NCBI GenBank assembly: GCA_002794105.1
Contig: PHFL01000066.1
Location: 1 to 35,371, forward strand
DNA: 35,371 nt
DNA from: Candidatus Thermochlorobacter aerophilus
GTDB lineage: Bacteria; Bacteroidota; Chlorobiia; Chlorobiales; Thermochlorobacteraceae
Reading direction: 5' to 3'
Shown here: positions 19,227 through 28,602 of the stretch, one piece after another
How positions within the stretch are numbered: the stretch's first letter is position 1
Layout: each line of letters begins with the position of its first letter
Translations under genes and position numbers: made by a program
The notes under the pieces: model-generated
Told to the model about the DNA's origin: nothing
Databases searched by the model: none
What the model saw: the letters and a program-made list of their open reading frames with translations, nothing else

Positions 19227-20360
19227 ATGAGCGAGGCTATCAGAATTGTTGAGCAAGTTTTGGAGTGGCTTACCCTTGGCATCTTTACTCTCTATGTGTT
19301 TGAAACCCTTGTGCTGATTGCCGCACTCTACAAGAAAATTCCCACCCGCACATTTTCGGTGCTACCCAGAATTAGCGTAGTGGTTGCCGCCAGAAATGAA
19401 GAAAAAAACATTGATGCTTGCTTGCAATCACTAACGATGTTGGATTATCCTCATGATAAGCTTGAAATCATTATTGCTGACGACCGCTCGCAAGACCGCA
19501 CGCCCGAGATTGTCCAGCGCTATGCCGCAAAATATCCCTTCGTCAAGTATCTTCTCGTGCGCGAAAGTCACATCAAAGGCAAAGGCAATGCCATTCATCA
19601 AGCTACTATGCTTGCCAGTGGCGAGTTTATTTTGATGACCGATGCTGATTGCACAGTCAAACCAACATGGGCAAAAGATACGCTCAAGTACTTCACGGAT
19701 GAGACTGGTCTGGTCTGCGGCATCACTTTGCCACATGCTTCACGAGCTTTTGAGCGCATTCAAGCCTTGAACTGGTGTTATTTGCTCTCAACAGGGTCAG
19801 CAGTTGCGGCTATCGGGCTGCCCATTGGCGGGATTGGCAACAATTTCAGTTTTCGTCGCTCCACTTATTTTGAAGTAGGCGGTTATGAAAAAGTGCGCTT
19901 CAGCGTCACCGAAGATTTCGCCCTCTTTCAGGCAATCAAGAAAACCAAGTGGAAAATCGTTTGCCCAGTCGAATACAGCACGCAAAATACGACCGTGCCT
20001 GAACCCACATTTCGTGACCTATATAAGCAACAAAAACGCTGGGTGTTAGGCGGACTTGGCGGCGACCGCAGCAGCCTTGCCACACTTATTTTGGGGTTTG
20101 TGGCACATCTGCTTTCTCTACTTTCGTTTTTCCTCTTTACATGGCGTCAAGCCATCTTGATGCTGCTGGTAAAAGTCAGCATGGATTGTCTTTTTCTTCT
20201 GACACCTCTGCGTCGGCTGCACTCGGCTTCCCTGCTCAAAGCCATGCCGCTCTTTGCCTTTTACCATTACTTCACAATGGTCTTTATGCCTATTCTTCTG
20301 CTCTTCGACCGCACGGTTGTCTGGAAGGGGCGTGTCTATAGCCCTCGCGCTCAGGCGTAA
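19227..20360 (+). CDS. Membrane glycosyltransferase family 2
   Basis: This 377-residue enzyme has one N-terminal transmembrane segment (about residues 15-35) and three or so at the C-terminus (about 286-360), with a cytoplasmic GT-A domain between. The GT2 motifs are in order: nucleotide-binding ADDRSQDRT near 84-92, D-A-D at 139-141, TED at 228-230, and QQKRW at 268-272. The Q-x-x-R-W motif is shared with processive synthases such as cellulose, hyaluronan and poly-GlcNAc synthases and with some glycolipid transferases. Processive action is possible but not shown. It is followed directly by a terminator. Confidence 0.87.
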   Translation: MSEAIRIVEQVLEWLTLGIFTLYVFETLVLIAALYKKIPTRTFSVLPRISVVVAARNEEKNIDACLQSLTMLDYPHDKLEIIIADDRSQDRTPEIVQRYAAKYPFVKYLLVRESHIKGKGNAIHQATMLASGEFILMTDADCTVKPTWAKDTLKYFTDETGLVCGITLPHASRAFERIQALNWCYLLSTGSAVAAIGLPIGGIGNNFSFRRSTYFEVGGYEKVRFSVTEDFALFQAIKKTKWKIVCPVEYSTQNTTVPEPTFRDLYKQQKRWVLGGLGGDRSSLATLILGFVAHLLSLLSFFLFTWRQAILMLLVKVSMDCLFLLTPLRRLHSASLLKAMPLFAFYHYFTMVFMPILLLFDRTVVWKGRVYSPRAQA

Positions 20361-20384
20361 TCACTTTAGCTACAGTGATTTTTT
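20359..20384 (+). terminator. Intrinsic terminator after the membrane GT2
   Basis: A seven-base stem (AATCACT / AGTGATT) with an 8-nt loop is followed by four further T bases (TTTT at 20381-20384). It overlaps the stop codon of the GT2 gene, which sets the end of that transcript. Confidence 0.7.
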
Positions 20385-20475
20385 ACTAGGCAGGTGTAAA
20401 TGTTCTCACGGTGTTTCGCTGGAATTATTTTGGCGAGGACAGATGACCAAAATAGAGAAGTCTGCTACCACGATT

Positions 20476-20654
20476 TGTCATGTTGAGCGAAGCGAAACAT
20501 CCATACTGGATTCCTCGCTCTGGCTCGGAATGACACAAAAGAGTGCTCAGAATGACACAAAGGGAAATACTTGGAATGACACTTTCGCTTTTGTCATGCT
20601 GGACAAAGTGAAGCATTCATGCACTGGATTCCTCACTGCGTTCGGAATTGACAG
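20476..20654 (+). repeat. Dispersed intergenic repeat, cluster A (2 units)
   Basis: The 371-bp gap between the GT2 and Rel genes carries no real gene. It holds two degenerate copies (20476-20535 and 20592-20654) of a roughly 60-bp element running from GTCATGCTGAACG to CGCTCGGAATGACA, with shorter 'CGGAATGACA' fragments between them. The ends are imperfect inverted repeats (GTCAT...ATGAC). The same element appears in clusters B and C in the same orientation. Reading frames through it are artefacts. Confidence 0.75.
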
Positions 20655-20731
20655 AAAAAAGTGCGGCAGACACATTCTGTGTTCTGCGATACAATGACGG
20701 CACTAAGACCTGCTTCTTCTTTTTCATCAGC

Positions 20732-22915
20732 TTAGGCATTTGAGAACCTTTCTACAGTGAAGACCCCATCAATGCGTTTAATTTTCTCAACCAGTCGGTT
20801 AAGATGTGCAATATCCTTGACATAGACGATGACCGTTCCTTCAAAAATGCCGTCTTTTGCATTGAGAGCGATGCTGCGAATGTTGGTTTCGGTTTTCAAA
20901 ATGGCTTGCGTGATAGCGTTTGTCATGCCCATTCTATCTTCGCCAAAGATGCGCAGTCCAGCCAGAAACTCATTTGTTGGACTGGCTTTCCAACTTACGG
21001 ACACCAATTTTCCACTTCTGACAATGTGCTCGTTATTGACATTGCGGCAATTTCGGCGATGAATTTTGACCACGCCGCCAGCAGTTACAATGCCGATGAT
21101 TTCGTCGCCCGGCACAGGATTGCAGCATTTTGCATATGCATAAGCAATCCCGTCCATGCCCTCAATGATGACGGCATCGCAGGATTTATCGACTATCTGT
21201 GCATGTGTTCGGCGTGCATCTTGAAGAAATTCCGAATACTGCACAATGTGCTTTTCTGGCTTTTGCTCGGGCTGCATGAGCAGGCTTAGTGCCTTTTCTG
21301 GATTGATTTCTTTTTTGCCGATTGCTTGGAAAAGGTCGGCTACAGTAGGCAGCCCATGCTGCTTTGCCAGACGCACCATATCGTTTTCACTAAATACCCG
21401 TTTAGTTTTCTCAATGAGTTTTGACCATAGTGTGCGTCCTTCTTCAATTTGCTGGCGGCGCTCTTCATTGAGAAACTGACGGATTTTTAGCTTAGCTTTG
21501 TGTGTGACGACGAATTTTTCCCAGTCGGCTTTTGGTGTTTGATTTTTGGATGTGATGATTTCTACTTGGTCACCTGATTTGAGCTTAGTGTGCAGCGCAA
21601 CGATTTTGCCATTTACCTTAGCACCGATGCAGTGCATGCCAATTTCTGTGTGAATCTCGAAAGCAAAATCTACAGGTGTGGCGTTGCGTGGCAGCACTTT
21701 CATATCGCCCTTGGGCGTGAAGACATAAATTTCATCTTGGTAGAGGTTCATCCGAAAGCCTTCCATGAAGGCAGTTGCCGATTCGGCATTCTCAATAAGC
21801 TCACGCGCCCAACGAATCAGTGAGTTAATGGCTTCATCTTGTGTGCTGACCTTTTCCTTGTATCGCCAGTGCGCCGCCACACCGTTTTCAGCAAATTCGT
21901 GCATTTTGCGTGTGCGAATCTGCACCTCTACCATCCGTCCTTTTGGTCCAATAATCGTGGTGTGCAAAGATTGGTAACCGTTATGCTTGGGGACGGAAAT
22001 GTAATCTTTGAAGCGCTCGGGCACGGGCTGAAAAATCTGCGTGATATACCCATATGCACTAAAGCAGTCGGACGGATTATCGGAATTGAGAATGACGCGA
22101 ATGCCATAGAGGTCGTAGATTTCTGACAGCGACTTGCCCTGAGTTCGCATCTTGTTGTAGATGGAAAACAGATGCTTCGGTCTGCCCACAATTTCAAAGT
22201 CGAATCCGCGTTGGCGTAGCTCTTTTTCAATCGGTTGCATGACGGTCTCAAGATAAGCCATGCGTTCGGCGCGTGTCAGTTTCAGTTCTTCAACCAACTT
22301 GTCGTAGGCTTCTCGGTCAAGGTATTTGAAGGCTAAGTTTTCCAACTCCACTTTAATTTTGCCTAATCCGAAGCGATGGGCAAATGGAGCGTAGATATCG
22401 CGTGTCTCTATGGCAAGTTTTACTTGGCGATGCGGCGGCAAGGCATCCAGCGTGCGCATGTTGTGCAAACGGTCGCAAAACTTGATGAGAATGACACGAA
22501 TATCGTGAATCATAGAGAGCAGCATTTTTCGAAAACTCTCTGCCTCTTTGATTTCACGATTGGCAAAAATGTCGGAGATTTTGGTCAGCCCTTCTACAAT
22601 GGTTGCCACTTCATCGCCAAATTCATCGCGAATGTCATCAATCGTGTATTCAGTATCTTCGGCCACATCATGCAAAAGCGCCGCTGCCACCGACACATCA
22701 TCGAGCGGAATTTCCTCAAGCAAAATCTTGGCAACCTCAACGGGATGATAGAAGTATGGCTCGCCCGATGCACGCTTTTCACCACTGTGTGCACGGTAAC
22801 ACATGAAGAATGCCTTGCGAATCAGAGCTTCATCATAGCGATGCAACTTCGCTTTGCATAGCTGCAATAGCTCATTGAGCTTGACATAATGCTCTTCTTC
22901 AATTTGGACCGCCAT
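20732..22915 (-). CDS. rel: Bifunctional (p)ppGpp synthetase/hydrolase (Rel/SpoT)
   Basis: This 727-residue enzyme makes and degrades (p)ppGpp, the stringent-response alarmone. The HD hydrolase domain covers about 30-190, with H57, the HD pair at 82-83 and D148, all intact. The synthetase domain covers about 235-350: D268 in YDLYGIR, RFKDYISVPKHNGYQSLHTT at 301-320, and catalytic E330 in VEVQIRT. It is followed by TGS (about 395-457), a helical region, a CC...PGD...C zinc-finger-like segment (about 605-650) and a C-terminal ACT domain. Both activities therefore look functional, as in a sole long RSH enzyme. The ATG at 22915 fits the family start. Confidence 0.95.
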   Translation of the reverse strand: MAVQIEEEHYVKLNELLQLCKAKLHRYDEALIRKAFFMCYRAHSGEKRASGEPYFYHPVEVAKILLEEIPLDDVSVAAALLHDVAEDTEYTIDDIRDEFGDEVATIVEGLTKISDIFANREIKEAESFRKMLLSMIHDIRVILIKFCDRLHNMRTLDALPPHRQVKLAIETRDIYAPFAHRFGLGKIKVELENLAFKYLDREAYDKLVEELKLTRAERMAYLETVMQPIEKELRQRGFDFEIVGRPKHLFSIYNKMRTQGKSLSEIYDLYGIRVILNSDNPSDCFSAYGYITQIFQPVPERFKDYISVPKHNGYQSLHTTIIGPKGRMVEVQIRTRKMHEFAENGVAAHWRYKEKVSTQDEAINSLIRWARELIENAESATAFMEGFRMNLYQDEIYVFTPKGDMKVLPRNATPVDFAFEIHTEIGMHCIGAKVNGKIVALHTKLKSGDQVEIITSKNQTPKADWEKFVVTHKAKLKIRQFLNEERRQQIEEGRTLWSKLIEKTKRVFSENDMVRLAKQHGLPTVADLFQAIGKKEINPEKALSLLMQPEQKPEKHIVQYSEFLQDARRTHAQIVDKSCDAVIIEGMDGIAYAYAKCCNPVPGDEIIGIVTAGGVVKIHRRNCRNVNNEHIVRSGKLVSVSWKASPTNEFLAGLRIFGEDRMGMTNAITQAILKTETNIRSIALNAKDGIFEGTVIVYVKDIAHLNRLVEKIKRIDGVFTVERFSNA

Positions 22916-23062
22916 TGCCGTACCCTTTCAAACAGTTTCAAAAGTTGTTTCATCAATGAAAACCCTTTTACATTTGGCGTAACTTGCAATAAATACAATT
23001 CGCATCTGAAAACCAATTGTTCCCATTTGCTTTCTCGCTGTGCCAGCCGCTAAGCGCCGGTC

Positions 23063-24496
23063 TCATTTTCCGATGCAAAATTTTGCAAAGATGTGATTGA
23101 GAATGTCGTCGGCGGTTACTTTACCGGTGATGGTGCCGATGTGGTGCAGCACATTGCGCAAATCCGACGCAATGAGTTCTGTTGGGGCATGGCGCATCAG
23201 CTGCGCTTCAGCTTGCTCCAAGCTTTGAAGTGCATTGCGCACTGCCTCGTAGTGCCGTAGGTTAGTCAGCATCACACTACCTTCCATGCGTTTTTCCGAA
23301 TCCATAACCAGTGCTTTCATCTTTTGCTTCAATTCCGCAATGCCTTCACGTGTCAGTGCCGAGATTTTCACCTTTTGCATATTTGCAAGGTCAAGTTGAA
23401 TGCCCTCTCTGCCTTTGTCTATCTTGTTGCACACAAGCAAAAATTTCGCATCTGGATTCCTCTCCTTGAGTGCTTCAATCATCTTGATTTCATCGGCATC
23501 TACAGGCTGCGAGGCATCAATGAGGTAGAGAATTAAATCAGCTTCTTCAATTTTTTCGTAACTGCGCCGAATACCTTCTTCCTCGATTTGGTCATGTGTG
23601 GCGCGCAGTCCTGCTGTATCAATGAGCCTGAAGAGAATACCATCAATGACAAAACCTTCTTCAATATAATCGCGTGTGGTGCCTGCTATATCGCTGACAA
23701 TGGCACGCGCTTTGCCCAAGAGCGCATTGAGCAAGGTGGATTTGCCAACATTCGGCTTGCCGACAATAGCCGTTCGGACACCTTCTTGCACCAATTTTCC
23801 AAACTTGAACGAGTCTGCCAGTTCATTCAATTCTGCCTTGAGTTCCATCATTTTGGCTTGGAGTTCCTCTCGGCTTTGGAACTCGACATCTTCTTCGCTG
23901 AAGTCAAGCTCAAGCTCCAGCATGGCGCAGGCGTGAAGCAATTCCTCGCGCAACGCATCAAGTTTTTTGGATAAATCACCCTTCAGATGTGCCAGTGCGG
24001 CACGATACGCCGCCGCTGTTTTGGCGTGAATCATTTCGCCAATGGCTTCAGCCTGCACAAGGTCAATACGTCCGTTCAGAAATGCCCGGCGCGTAAATTC
24101 GCCTGCTTCTGCTAGGCGACATCCTGCATGTAACACGGTCTCCAGAACCGCTTGCGTTACCACCACCCCACCATGGCAATTGAACTCCACTGAATCTTCC
24201 ATCGTGAAACTACGCGGCGACCTGTAGACAATTGCCATGACCTCATCGACCAGCTCACCTCGTTCATCCACGATGTATCCGTAGTGCGCCGTATGCGATG
24301 GCGCATTTGCCAGCAAAAATGATTTATCACCAGCCTTGCGAAACACTTTATCAGCAATCTGCAACACCCCTTCGCCGCTCATGCGAACGATGGCAATTGC
24401 ACTTTCACCCACTGCCGTGGCAATTGCTGCAATCGGTTCTTGCTGCCGCACACGCATTGGCGTAGAATGCTCTTTGCTCAACACGGATTCCATCAT
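23063..24496 (-). CDS. mnmE: tRNA modification GTPase MnmE
   Basis: With MnmG, MnmE installs the 5-carboxymethylaminomethyl group on U34 of tRNAs. The 477-residue protein has the N-terminal folate-binding domain (PIAAIATAVGESAIAIVRMSG at about 21-41, read as short blocks; FNCHGG at 105-110) and a helical domain. The G domain is inserted at about 240-400: G1 GKPNVGKST at 246-254, DTAG at 293-296, NKID at 357-360. It ends with the C-terminal C-I-G-K that carries the catalytic cysteine. The first 13 residues are longer than in many homologues, so M14 is a possible start. It lies upstream of rel on the same strand with a 147-bp gap. Confidence 0.95.
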   Translation of the reverse strand: MMESVLSKEHSTPMRVRQQEPIAAIATAVGESAIAIVRMSGEGVLQIADKVFRKAGDKSFLLANAPSHTAHYGYIVDERGELVDEVMAIVYRSPRSFTMEDSVEFNCHGGVVVTQAVLETVLHAGCRLAEAGEFTRRAFLNGRIDLVQAEAIGEMIHAKTAAAYRAALAHLKGDLSKKLDALREELLHACAMLELELDFSEEDVEFQSREELQAKMMELKAELNELADSFKFGKLVQEGVRTAIVGKPNVGKSTLLNALLGKARAIVSDIAGTTRDYIEEGFVIDGILFRLIDTAGLRATHDQIEEEGIRRSYEKIEEADLILYLIDASQPVDADEIKMIEALKERNPDAKFLLVCNKIDKGREGIQLDLANMQKVKISALTREGIAELKQKMKALVMDSEKRMEGSVMLTNLRHYEAVRNALQSLEQAEAQLMRHAPTELIASDLRNVLHHIGTITGKVTADDILNHIFAKFCIGK

Positions 24497-24545
24497 TTGC
24501 TATCTCTGGTTTATGCTAGACGAAGCAAAATCTACACACTGGATT

Positions 24546-24600
24546 CACCTCACCCCGTCTCAGCGCTGCTGAAACGCCTCCCTTTGCAAAAGGAGAGGAA
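24546..24600. repeat. Second intergenic repeat type with a CTCC...GGAG hairpin
   Basis: A segment reading TCACCTCACCCCGTCTC, then CCTCCCTTTGCAAAAGGAG, contains a short inverted repeat around TTTGCAAA (about 24576-24594). Similar pyrimidine-rich 'CCCTCTCC' intergenic elements occur in many genomes. Only one copy is seen here, so calling it a repeat rests on recognition rather than on copies in this window. Confidence 0.35.
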
Positions 24601-24611
24601 CAACAAGTCTC

Positions 24612-24925
24612 CACACGCTGGATTCCTCGCTCTCGCTCGGAATGACATTCCCGCTCTTGTCATGCTGAACGAAGCGAAGCATCCATGCTTTACCTTTGTC
24701 ATGCTGAACGCAGCGTAGCGAAGTGAAGCATCCATACAATAGATTCCTCGCTTGCGCTCGGAATGACAGAAAAAGGTGTTCGGAATGACAAAAAGAGCGT
24801 GCAGAATGCTACCGCACTTGTCATGCTGAACGAAGTGAAGCATCCATGCACTGGATTCCTCACTGCACTCAGAATGACAGAAAAAACGCTCGGCATGACA
24901 CAAAAAATGCACTTGGAATAACAGC
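24612..24925 (+). repeat. Dispersed intergenic repeat, cluster B (about 4 units, some partial)
   Basis: The 536-bp stretch between the mnmE start and the secreted-protein gene has no believable gene. It holds a partial unit (24612-24646), a truncated one (24657-24694), a nearly complete one (24696-24771) with an extra GCAGCGTAGCGAAGTG insertion, and a complete one (about 24820-24880). 'CGGAATGACA' tail fragments lie between and after them. All run in the same direction as clusters A and C. Open frames rich in CHSE/FVQHD-like words come from this repeat and are not proteins. Confidence 0.75.
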
Positions 24926-24980
24926 GCAGTATAACCTATGCTTTCTTCATCATCTAAGCAAGTTTGCGCAGTAAAGAAAT

Positions 24981-25004
24981 GAAAAAGCCGCTGGGTCAGC
25001 GGCT
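24981..25004 (-). terminator. Intrinsic terminator after the type IX-secreted protein
   Basis: An eight-base stem (AGCCGCTG / CAGCGGCT) with a 3-nt loop is followed on the minus strand by a T-run (TTTTTC). It lies about 28 bp past the stop of the large secreted protein and should end its transcript. Confidence 0.8.
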
Positions 25005-25032
25005 CTTTCTTGAAGCTATGGTGCGAGGATTC

Positions 25033-27705
25033 CTACTTGAGCAACATCATCTTCCTTGTTTGCACGAAGCTACCAGCTTGCAGGCGATAGAGATAGACGC
25101 CGCTTGACAAGTTTTGCGCATTGAAGGTTGCTCGATACCGCCCTGCCGCCTGACGCTGACGCACCAGCGTTGCGACTTCTCGTCCTAGCATGTCATAGAC
25201 AGTCAGCACCACGTCGCTCACGGTCGGCAGTTCATAGACGATGACGGTGCTGGGGTTGAATGGATTCGGGTAGTTTTGCAGCAGTGCAAAGTCTTTTGGC
25301 AGAGTTGTTGTTTGGTCGCGCTCGACATTGAGCACGCCAAACGGTGCGGTGGTGTCGGCAGTCAGTGTGCCTGAAGTAGCAACCAAGCGGAAATTGCCTG
25401 CCGCATTGATTTGTAGGCTATCGAAGGTGGCTCTGCCAAAGACGGCGGCACGCGTGGTATTGCCAACAATCGCACCTGTGCCTATCAGTGAGACCGTGAT
25501 GTTGCCAACAAATGCGGAATCGCGCGTATTGTCGGCGCGCACAGCATCGACAAAGAAAGTTGGAATCACGACATTTTGGCGTGCCGAAGTTGGCGCATTG
25601 ACAAAGCGCAAGCGTGTAGCAGGTGGTGCTGCAATGTTGATAGCAGCGGATGTTGCCGTTGGCAATCCTGTTGCCGAAGCCGTCAGCGTGATTTGACCTA
25701 CCACATCGACGCGCACGCTATCGAAGAGCGCTTCGCCGCGCACCGCTGCTTTGCTTAGCACCCCAGAGAGTGTCTGCACATTCAATAGCTCGGCTTCATC
25801 ATCAGGGAGACTGGCACTGGGCAAACGACCGATAGTTATCACGCCTCTGAAACTTGTATCCACGCTATTGTCAGGTCGACGAGCTTGCACCCTGAATGCT
25901 GGCAAAAACCGTCCTACGATGCCCGTTGTTGGTAAATTCACGAACGCAAGTTGTGAGGCGCGTGCCAGAATGGTGATGTTACCAGTTGTCGCACTGCTCA
26001 GCCCCGGTGCAGATGCTGTGAGCGTGTAGGTGCCAGCTTGACTTAGCGTTACACTGTCAAAAGTTGCTACGCCGTTGACTGCGGCTTTGCTTACTATGCC
26101 GCCAATCGTGCCTGGTCCCGTTGCACGCGAGAGTGTAATGGTGCCTGTAAAGTTCGTTGCCACACTGTTATCGGCACGCCGCGCTTGCACCACAATCGGC
26201 GGTGAGAGCGGCACAGTTGCCGTACCCGCGCTGGGCACTGAAGCAAAAAATAGCTGCGTGGCTGGCGCTGGCGCTGGTGTAACTGATGCCCAAGTTTGTC
26301 CGACACGAATCTCATCAATCTCAATGTTGCCCGTTCTGGTGCCCTGACGAATGCAAATGCTCGCCGCCTGCGAAATACTGGTCGTGCCCGCCGTGTTGGT
26401 CAGCGCACCACCCGCCTCCGTCGCCGCCCCAAAATTCGTCGTCGGATTTACCCACAAACTCGCCGCCCCAGTTGCAAAATCATACTTGACCACCACAAAA
26501 TGCGTCCGATTGACCGCCAAATTACTCGTGCTAAATGTCGGTTGAACAGTCGTTGCTGAACCACGGTTGGCAACGCCAACTTGCACCGTATTGCTCGATG
26601 ACCCCTTGCGAATATGAAGCCGTGCAAAGAATGTCGACACACTGCTTCCACTTGTCGTGCCAAAGTGCAAGAAATAATCACCGAAGTCGTCGCTGCTTGC
26701 TGGTAATCCTAATGTGTCAAGTATTTTGATGAGTGCCGAGTAGTAGAGCGTGCCAGATGTTACGGCAGTAAATCCGCGATTGACATCTTCGGAGTTGCCT
26801 CGCACAGTTCGCACGCGGTTGCCTTGTGGTGGAGCAAGTTGCGGATACGATAGGCTATTGCCCACATCGCTGGCAGTGGTCAGGAACTGAATCTGTCCTG
26901 CCGTGCCTCTGTGTGTCGTCCAGTTCGGATTTGCACTCAAACTACCTGTGCCGCTAAATGGCTCGTAGATAGGCGAAAATCCTGCTTGCACGGTAAAAGG
27001 GGCGCTGGTGCCCGGCGATAGGTTGTCTCCAGAAGTGCGCGTCGCCGTAATCGTCACGCCCGTTGCCGCTGGACTGAGTGTCACGCCGCTAATCGTCACC
27101 GTGTTCTGTCCCGCTGGTATCGTCCCCGTCGTCGTCCCACCAATCGTGCTCCCCGTCGCCGACAGCGAAATGCCTGTGGCAGTGCTCACATTGGCAGGCT
27201 GATTTGACGCATCCTGCGCCTGCACCGTCACACTAAACGGCTGACCCGCTATCGGCGACGCCGGACTGATACTGACCACCGCTAACTTCGTCGCCACTGG
27301 CGCCGCCGGCTGCACGGTGAAAGGGGCGCTGGTGCCCGGCGATAGGTTGTCTCCAGAAGTGCGCGTCGCCGTAATCGTCACGCCCGTTGCCGCTGGACTG
27401 AGTGTCACGCCGCTAATCGTCACCCTGTTCTGTCCCGCTGGTATCGTCCCCGTCGTCGTCCCACCAATCGTGCTCCCCGTCGCCGACAGCGAAATGCCTG
27501 TGGCAGTGCTCACATTGGCAGGCTGATTTGACGCATCCTGCGCCTGCACCGTCACACTAAACGGCTGACCCGCTATCGGCGACGCCGGACTGATACTGAC
27601 CACCGCTAACTTCGTCGCCACTGGTGCCGCTGGCCGCACAGTGAAAGGGGCGCTGGTGCCTGGCGATAGGTTGTCTCCAGAAGTGCGCGTCGCCGTAATC
27701 GTCAC
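25033..27705 (-). CDS. Secreted repeat protein with type IX sorting domain, C-terminal fragment
   Basis: This 890-residue reading frame lacks a signal peptide and is best read as the C-terminal part of a protein whose N-terminus is the fragment at 27702-28343. In order it has: two near-identical 108-residue Ig-like modules plus a partial third; a roughly 220-residue LamG/concanavalin-like domain (from about YEPFSGTGS to [12 protein letters not shown]); three further Ig-like modules of about 100 residues (ATFDSV signature); and a C-terminal Por-type sorting domain ([13 protein letters not shown] ... [10 protein letters not shown] ... KMMLLK). The protein should be exported by Sec and passed to type IX secretion for display on the cell surface. 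Binding target is unknown. The first M is arbitrary: the frame is open a little further to the break at about 27727. Confidence 0.8.
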   Translation of the reverse strand: MTITATRTSGDNLSPGTSAPFTVRPAAPVATKLAVVSISPASPIAGQPFSVTVQAQDASNQPANVSTATGISLSATGSTIGGTTTGTIPAGQNRVTISGVTLSPAATGVTITATRTSGDNLSPGTSAPFTVQPAAPVATKLAVVSISPASPIAGQPFSVTVQAQDASNQPANVSTATGISLSATGSTIGGTTTGTIPAGQNTVTISGVTLSPAATGVTITATRTSGDNLSPGTSAPFTVQAGFSPIYEPFSGTGSLSANPNWTTHRGTAGQIQFLTTASDVGNSLSYPQLAPPQGNRVRTVRGNSEDVNRGFTAVTSGTLYYSALIKILDTLGLPASSDDFGDYFLHFGTTSGSSVSTFFARLHIRKGSSSNTVQVGVANRGSATTVQPTFSTSNLAVNRTHFVVVKYDFATGAASLWVNPTTNFGAATEAGGALTNTAGTTSISQAASICIRQGTRTGNIEIDEIRVGQTWASVTPAPAPATQLFFASVPSAGTATVPLSPPIVVQARRADNSVATNFTGTITLSRATGPGTIGGIVSKAAVNGVATFDSVTLSQAGTYTLTASAPGLSSATTGNITILARASQLAFVNLPTTGIVGRFLPAFRVQARRPDNSVDTSFRGVITIGRLPSASLPDDEAELLNVQTLSGVLSKAAVRGEALFDSVRVDVVGQITLTASATGLPTATSAAINIAAPPATRLRFVNAPTSARQNVVIPTFFVDAVRADNTRDSAFVGNITVSLIGTGAIVGNTTRAAVFGRATFDSLQINAAGNFRLVATSGTLTADTTAPFGVLNVERDQTTTLPKDFALLQNYPNPFNPSTVIVYELPTVSDVVLTVYDMLGREVATLVRQRQAAGRYRATFNAQNLSSGVYLYRLQAGSFVQTRKMMLLK

Positions 27706-27726
27706 GCCCGTTGCCGCTGGACTGAG
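27001..27726 (-). repeat. 324-bp near-identical tandem coding repeats (108-residue modules)
   Basis: Copies start at 27001 and 27325 with a third, cut off at 27726, at 27649; the period is exactly 324 bp. Copies 1 and 2 differ at only a handful of positions (for example CACCGTGTTC versus CACCCTGTTC). The unit encodes one Ig-like module. Such near-identity at DNA level shows recent expansion and makes the region prone to collapse in assembly. Confidence 0.9.
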
Positions 27727-28343
27727 TTAAAATCTGTCCAGCGAAGCATAATCTCTTGCGACGGACCAATTGAGACATTGAGAGTTTTGTTTTTTGTTGT
27801 ACGGTTCGCTGATGCATTGCCATCCAGTGCATTTGCTGTACTTGCCTTTATAGGACCTACAAATGATAGGTCATCATCTGTCGTCCAAGTTCCACTTGTT
27901 AGGCTACTGACCGTGGCTCCAATTTGATAGGAAAAGTGCAGTGAATCATCATCTGTTCTGCCCCCATTGCGCCACTGTTCGCCAGTGTAGGTAATTTGTA
28001 AGGAAGTAATGGTTTGTGTGGTATTATTTTTTAAGCGAATCCCAAAAAAGATGCTGCCTGTTGTTCCAGATGCAATACTGCCCAGTGCTCTATCTGAGGC
28101 AGTACCCGTACCAAAGCTGTAGAGTGCCCCTGCAGTTGAACTCCCATCGCTTGCTCTGTATTCTGTGCGGGTGCTATACCACCCTGTTAGCGTCGTGTTA
28201 TCCGACCAAGGATTGCTTGTTCCTGAGGTTGCCAGCGAGTTGAAATCTTGAGTAATCGTAGCTGGTAGCGAGTTAATGTTCACTTGTGCGTAGGCAGTCG
28301 CAGATAGAAGTAAGAAGCAGAGCAAGAGTATCTTTTTGTTCAT
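27702..28343 (-). CDS. Secreted protein N-terminal fragment (broken gene)
   Basis: The ATG at 28343 begins a clear signal peptide (MNKK start, leucine-rich core, cleavage after AYA), preferred over an upstream ATG at 28400 that would add 19 residues before it. The mature part has a jelly-roll-like segment ([48 protein letters not shown]) typical of the N-terminal domain of large type IX-secreted proteins. It stops after about 205 mature residues: at 27727 the sequence joins abruptly to the middle of a 324-bp repeat in another frame, with an in-frame TAA on the repeat side. The closing segment expected after RWTD (N-D-x-G-x-D-H-G-L-A-I-D-D) is absent. This is one gene interrupted by deletion or misassembly. 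Confidence 0.75.
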   Translation of the reverse strand: MNKKILLLCFLLLSATAYAQVNINSLPATITQDFNSLATSGTSNPWSDNTTLTGWYSTRTEYRASDGSSTAGALYSFGTGTASDRALGSIASGTTGSIFFGIRLKNNTTQTITSLQITYTGEQWRNGGRTDDDSLHFSYQIGATVSSLTSGTWTTDDDLSFVGPIKASTANALDGNASANRTTKNKTLNVSIGPSQEIMLRWTDFNSVQRQRA

Positions 28344-28532
28344 AACCGGTGCAGATTTAGTATGAAGGTTGATGGTTCGTTGCCTTTGTTGCGCGTGCAA
28401 GATAAAAATTGTCTTTGTTGTGCGGGAAATTAAGTTTTTGTGAAGTCTTGCCCTTTCATTCGGGCGTGTTCATCACGCTTTGAGCATTTCTTTTGGCGAT
28501 ACGGTTACAATTTGGTTACTGCTGTTTTTCAT

Positions 28533-28563
28533 CTTGTTGGCGTGGCAAGCCTATCTAAGTTTG
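28533..28563 (+). promoter_or_regulatory. Candidate promoter of the secreted FxLYD-type gene
   Basis: CTTG at 28533-28536 and TAAGTTTG at 28556-28563 are spaced 19 bp, close to the TTTG-N19/20-TAnnTTTG pattern. The box lies 40 bp before the ATG at 28603 and inside the longer open frame from 28440, which supports 28603 as the real start. Confidence 0.4.
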
Positions 28564-28602
28564 CCTGTCCTATCATCATCAACATCAAACTGTTTCCGAC
28601 AG

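Noticed and set aside
22916..23062. Promoter or terminator between mnmE and rel
   Set aside because: No TAnnTTTG with a matching -33 box and no stable hairpin with a T-run could be found.
24550..24912. Minus-strand open frame with CHSE/WMLHFVQHD-like words
   Set aside because: It is a translation of the dispersed repeat, not a conserved protein.
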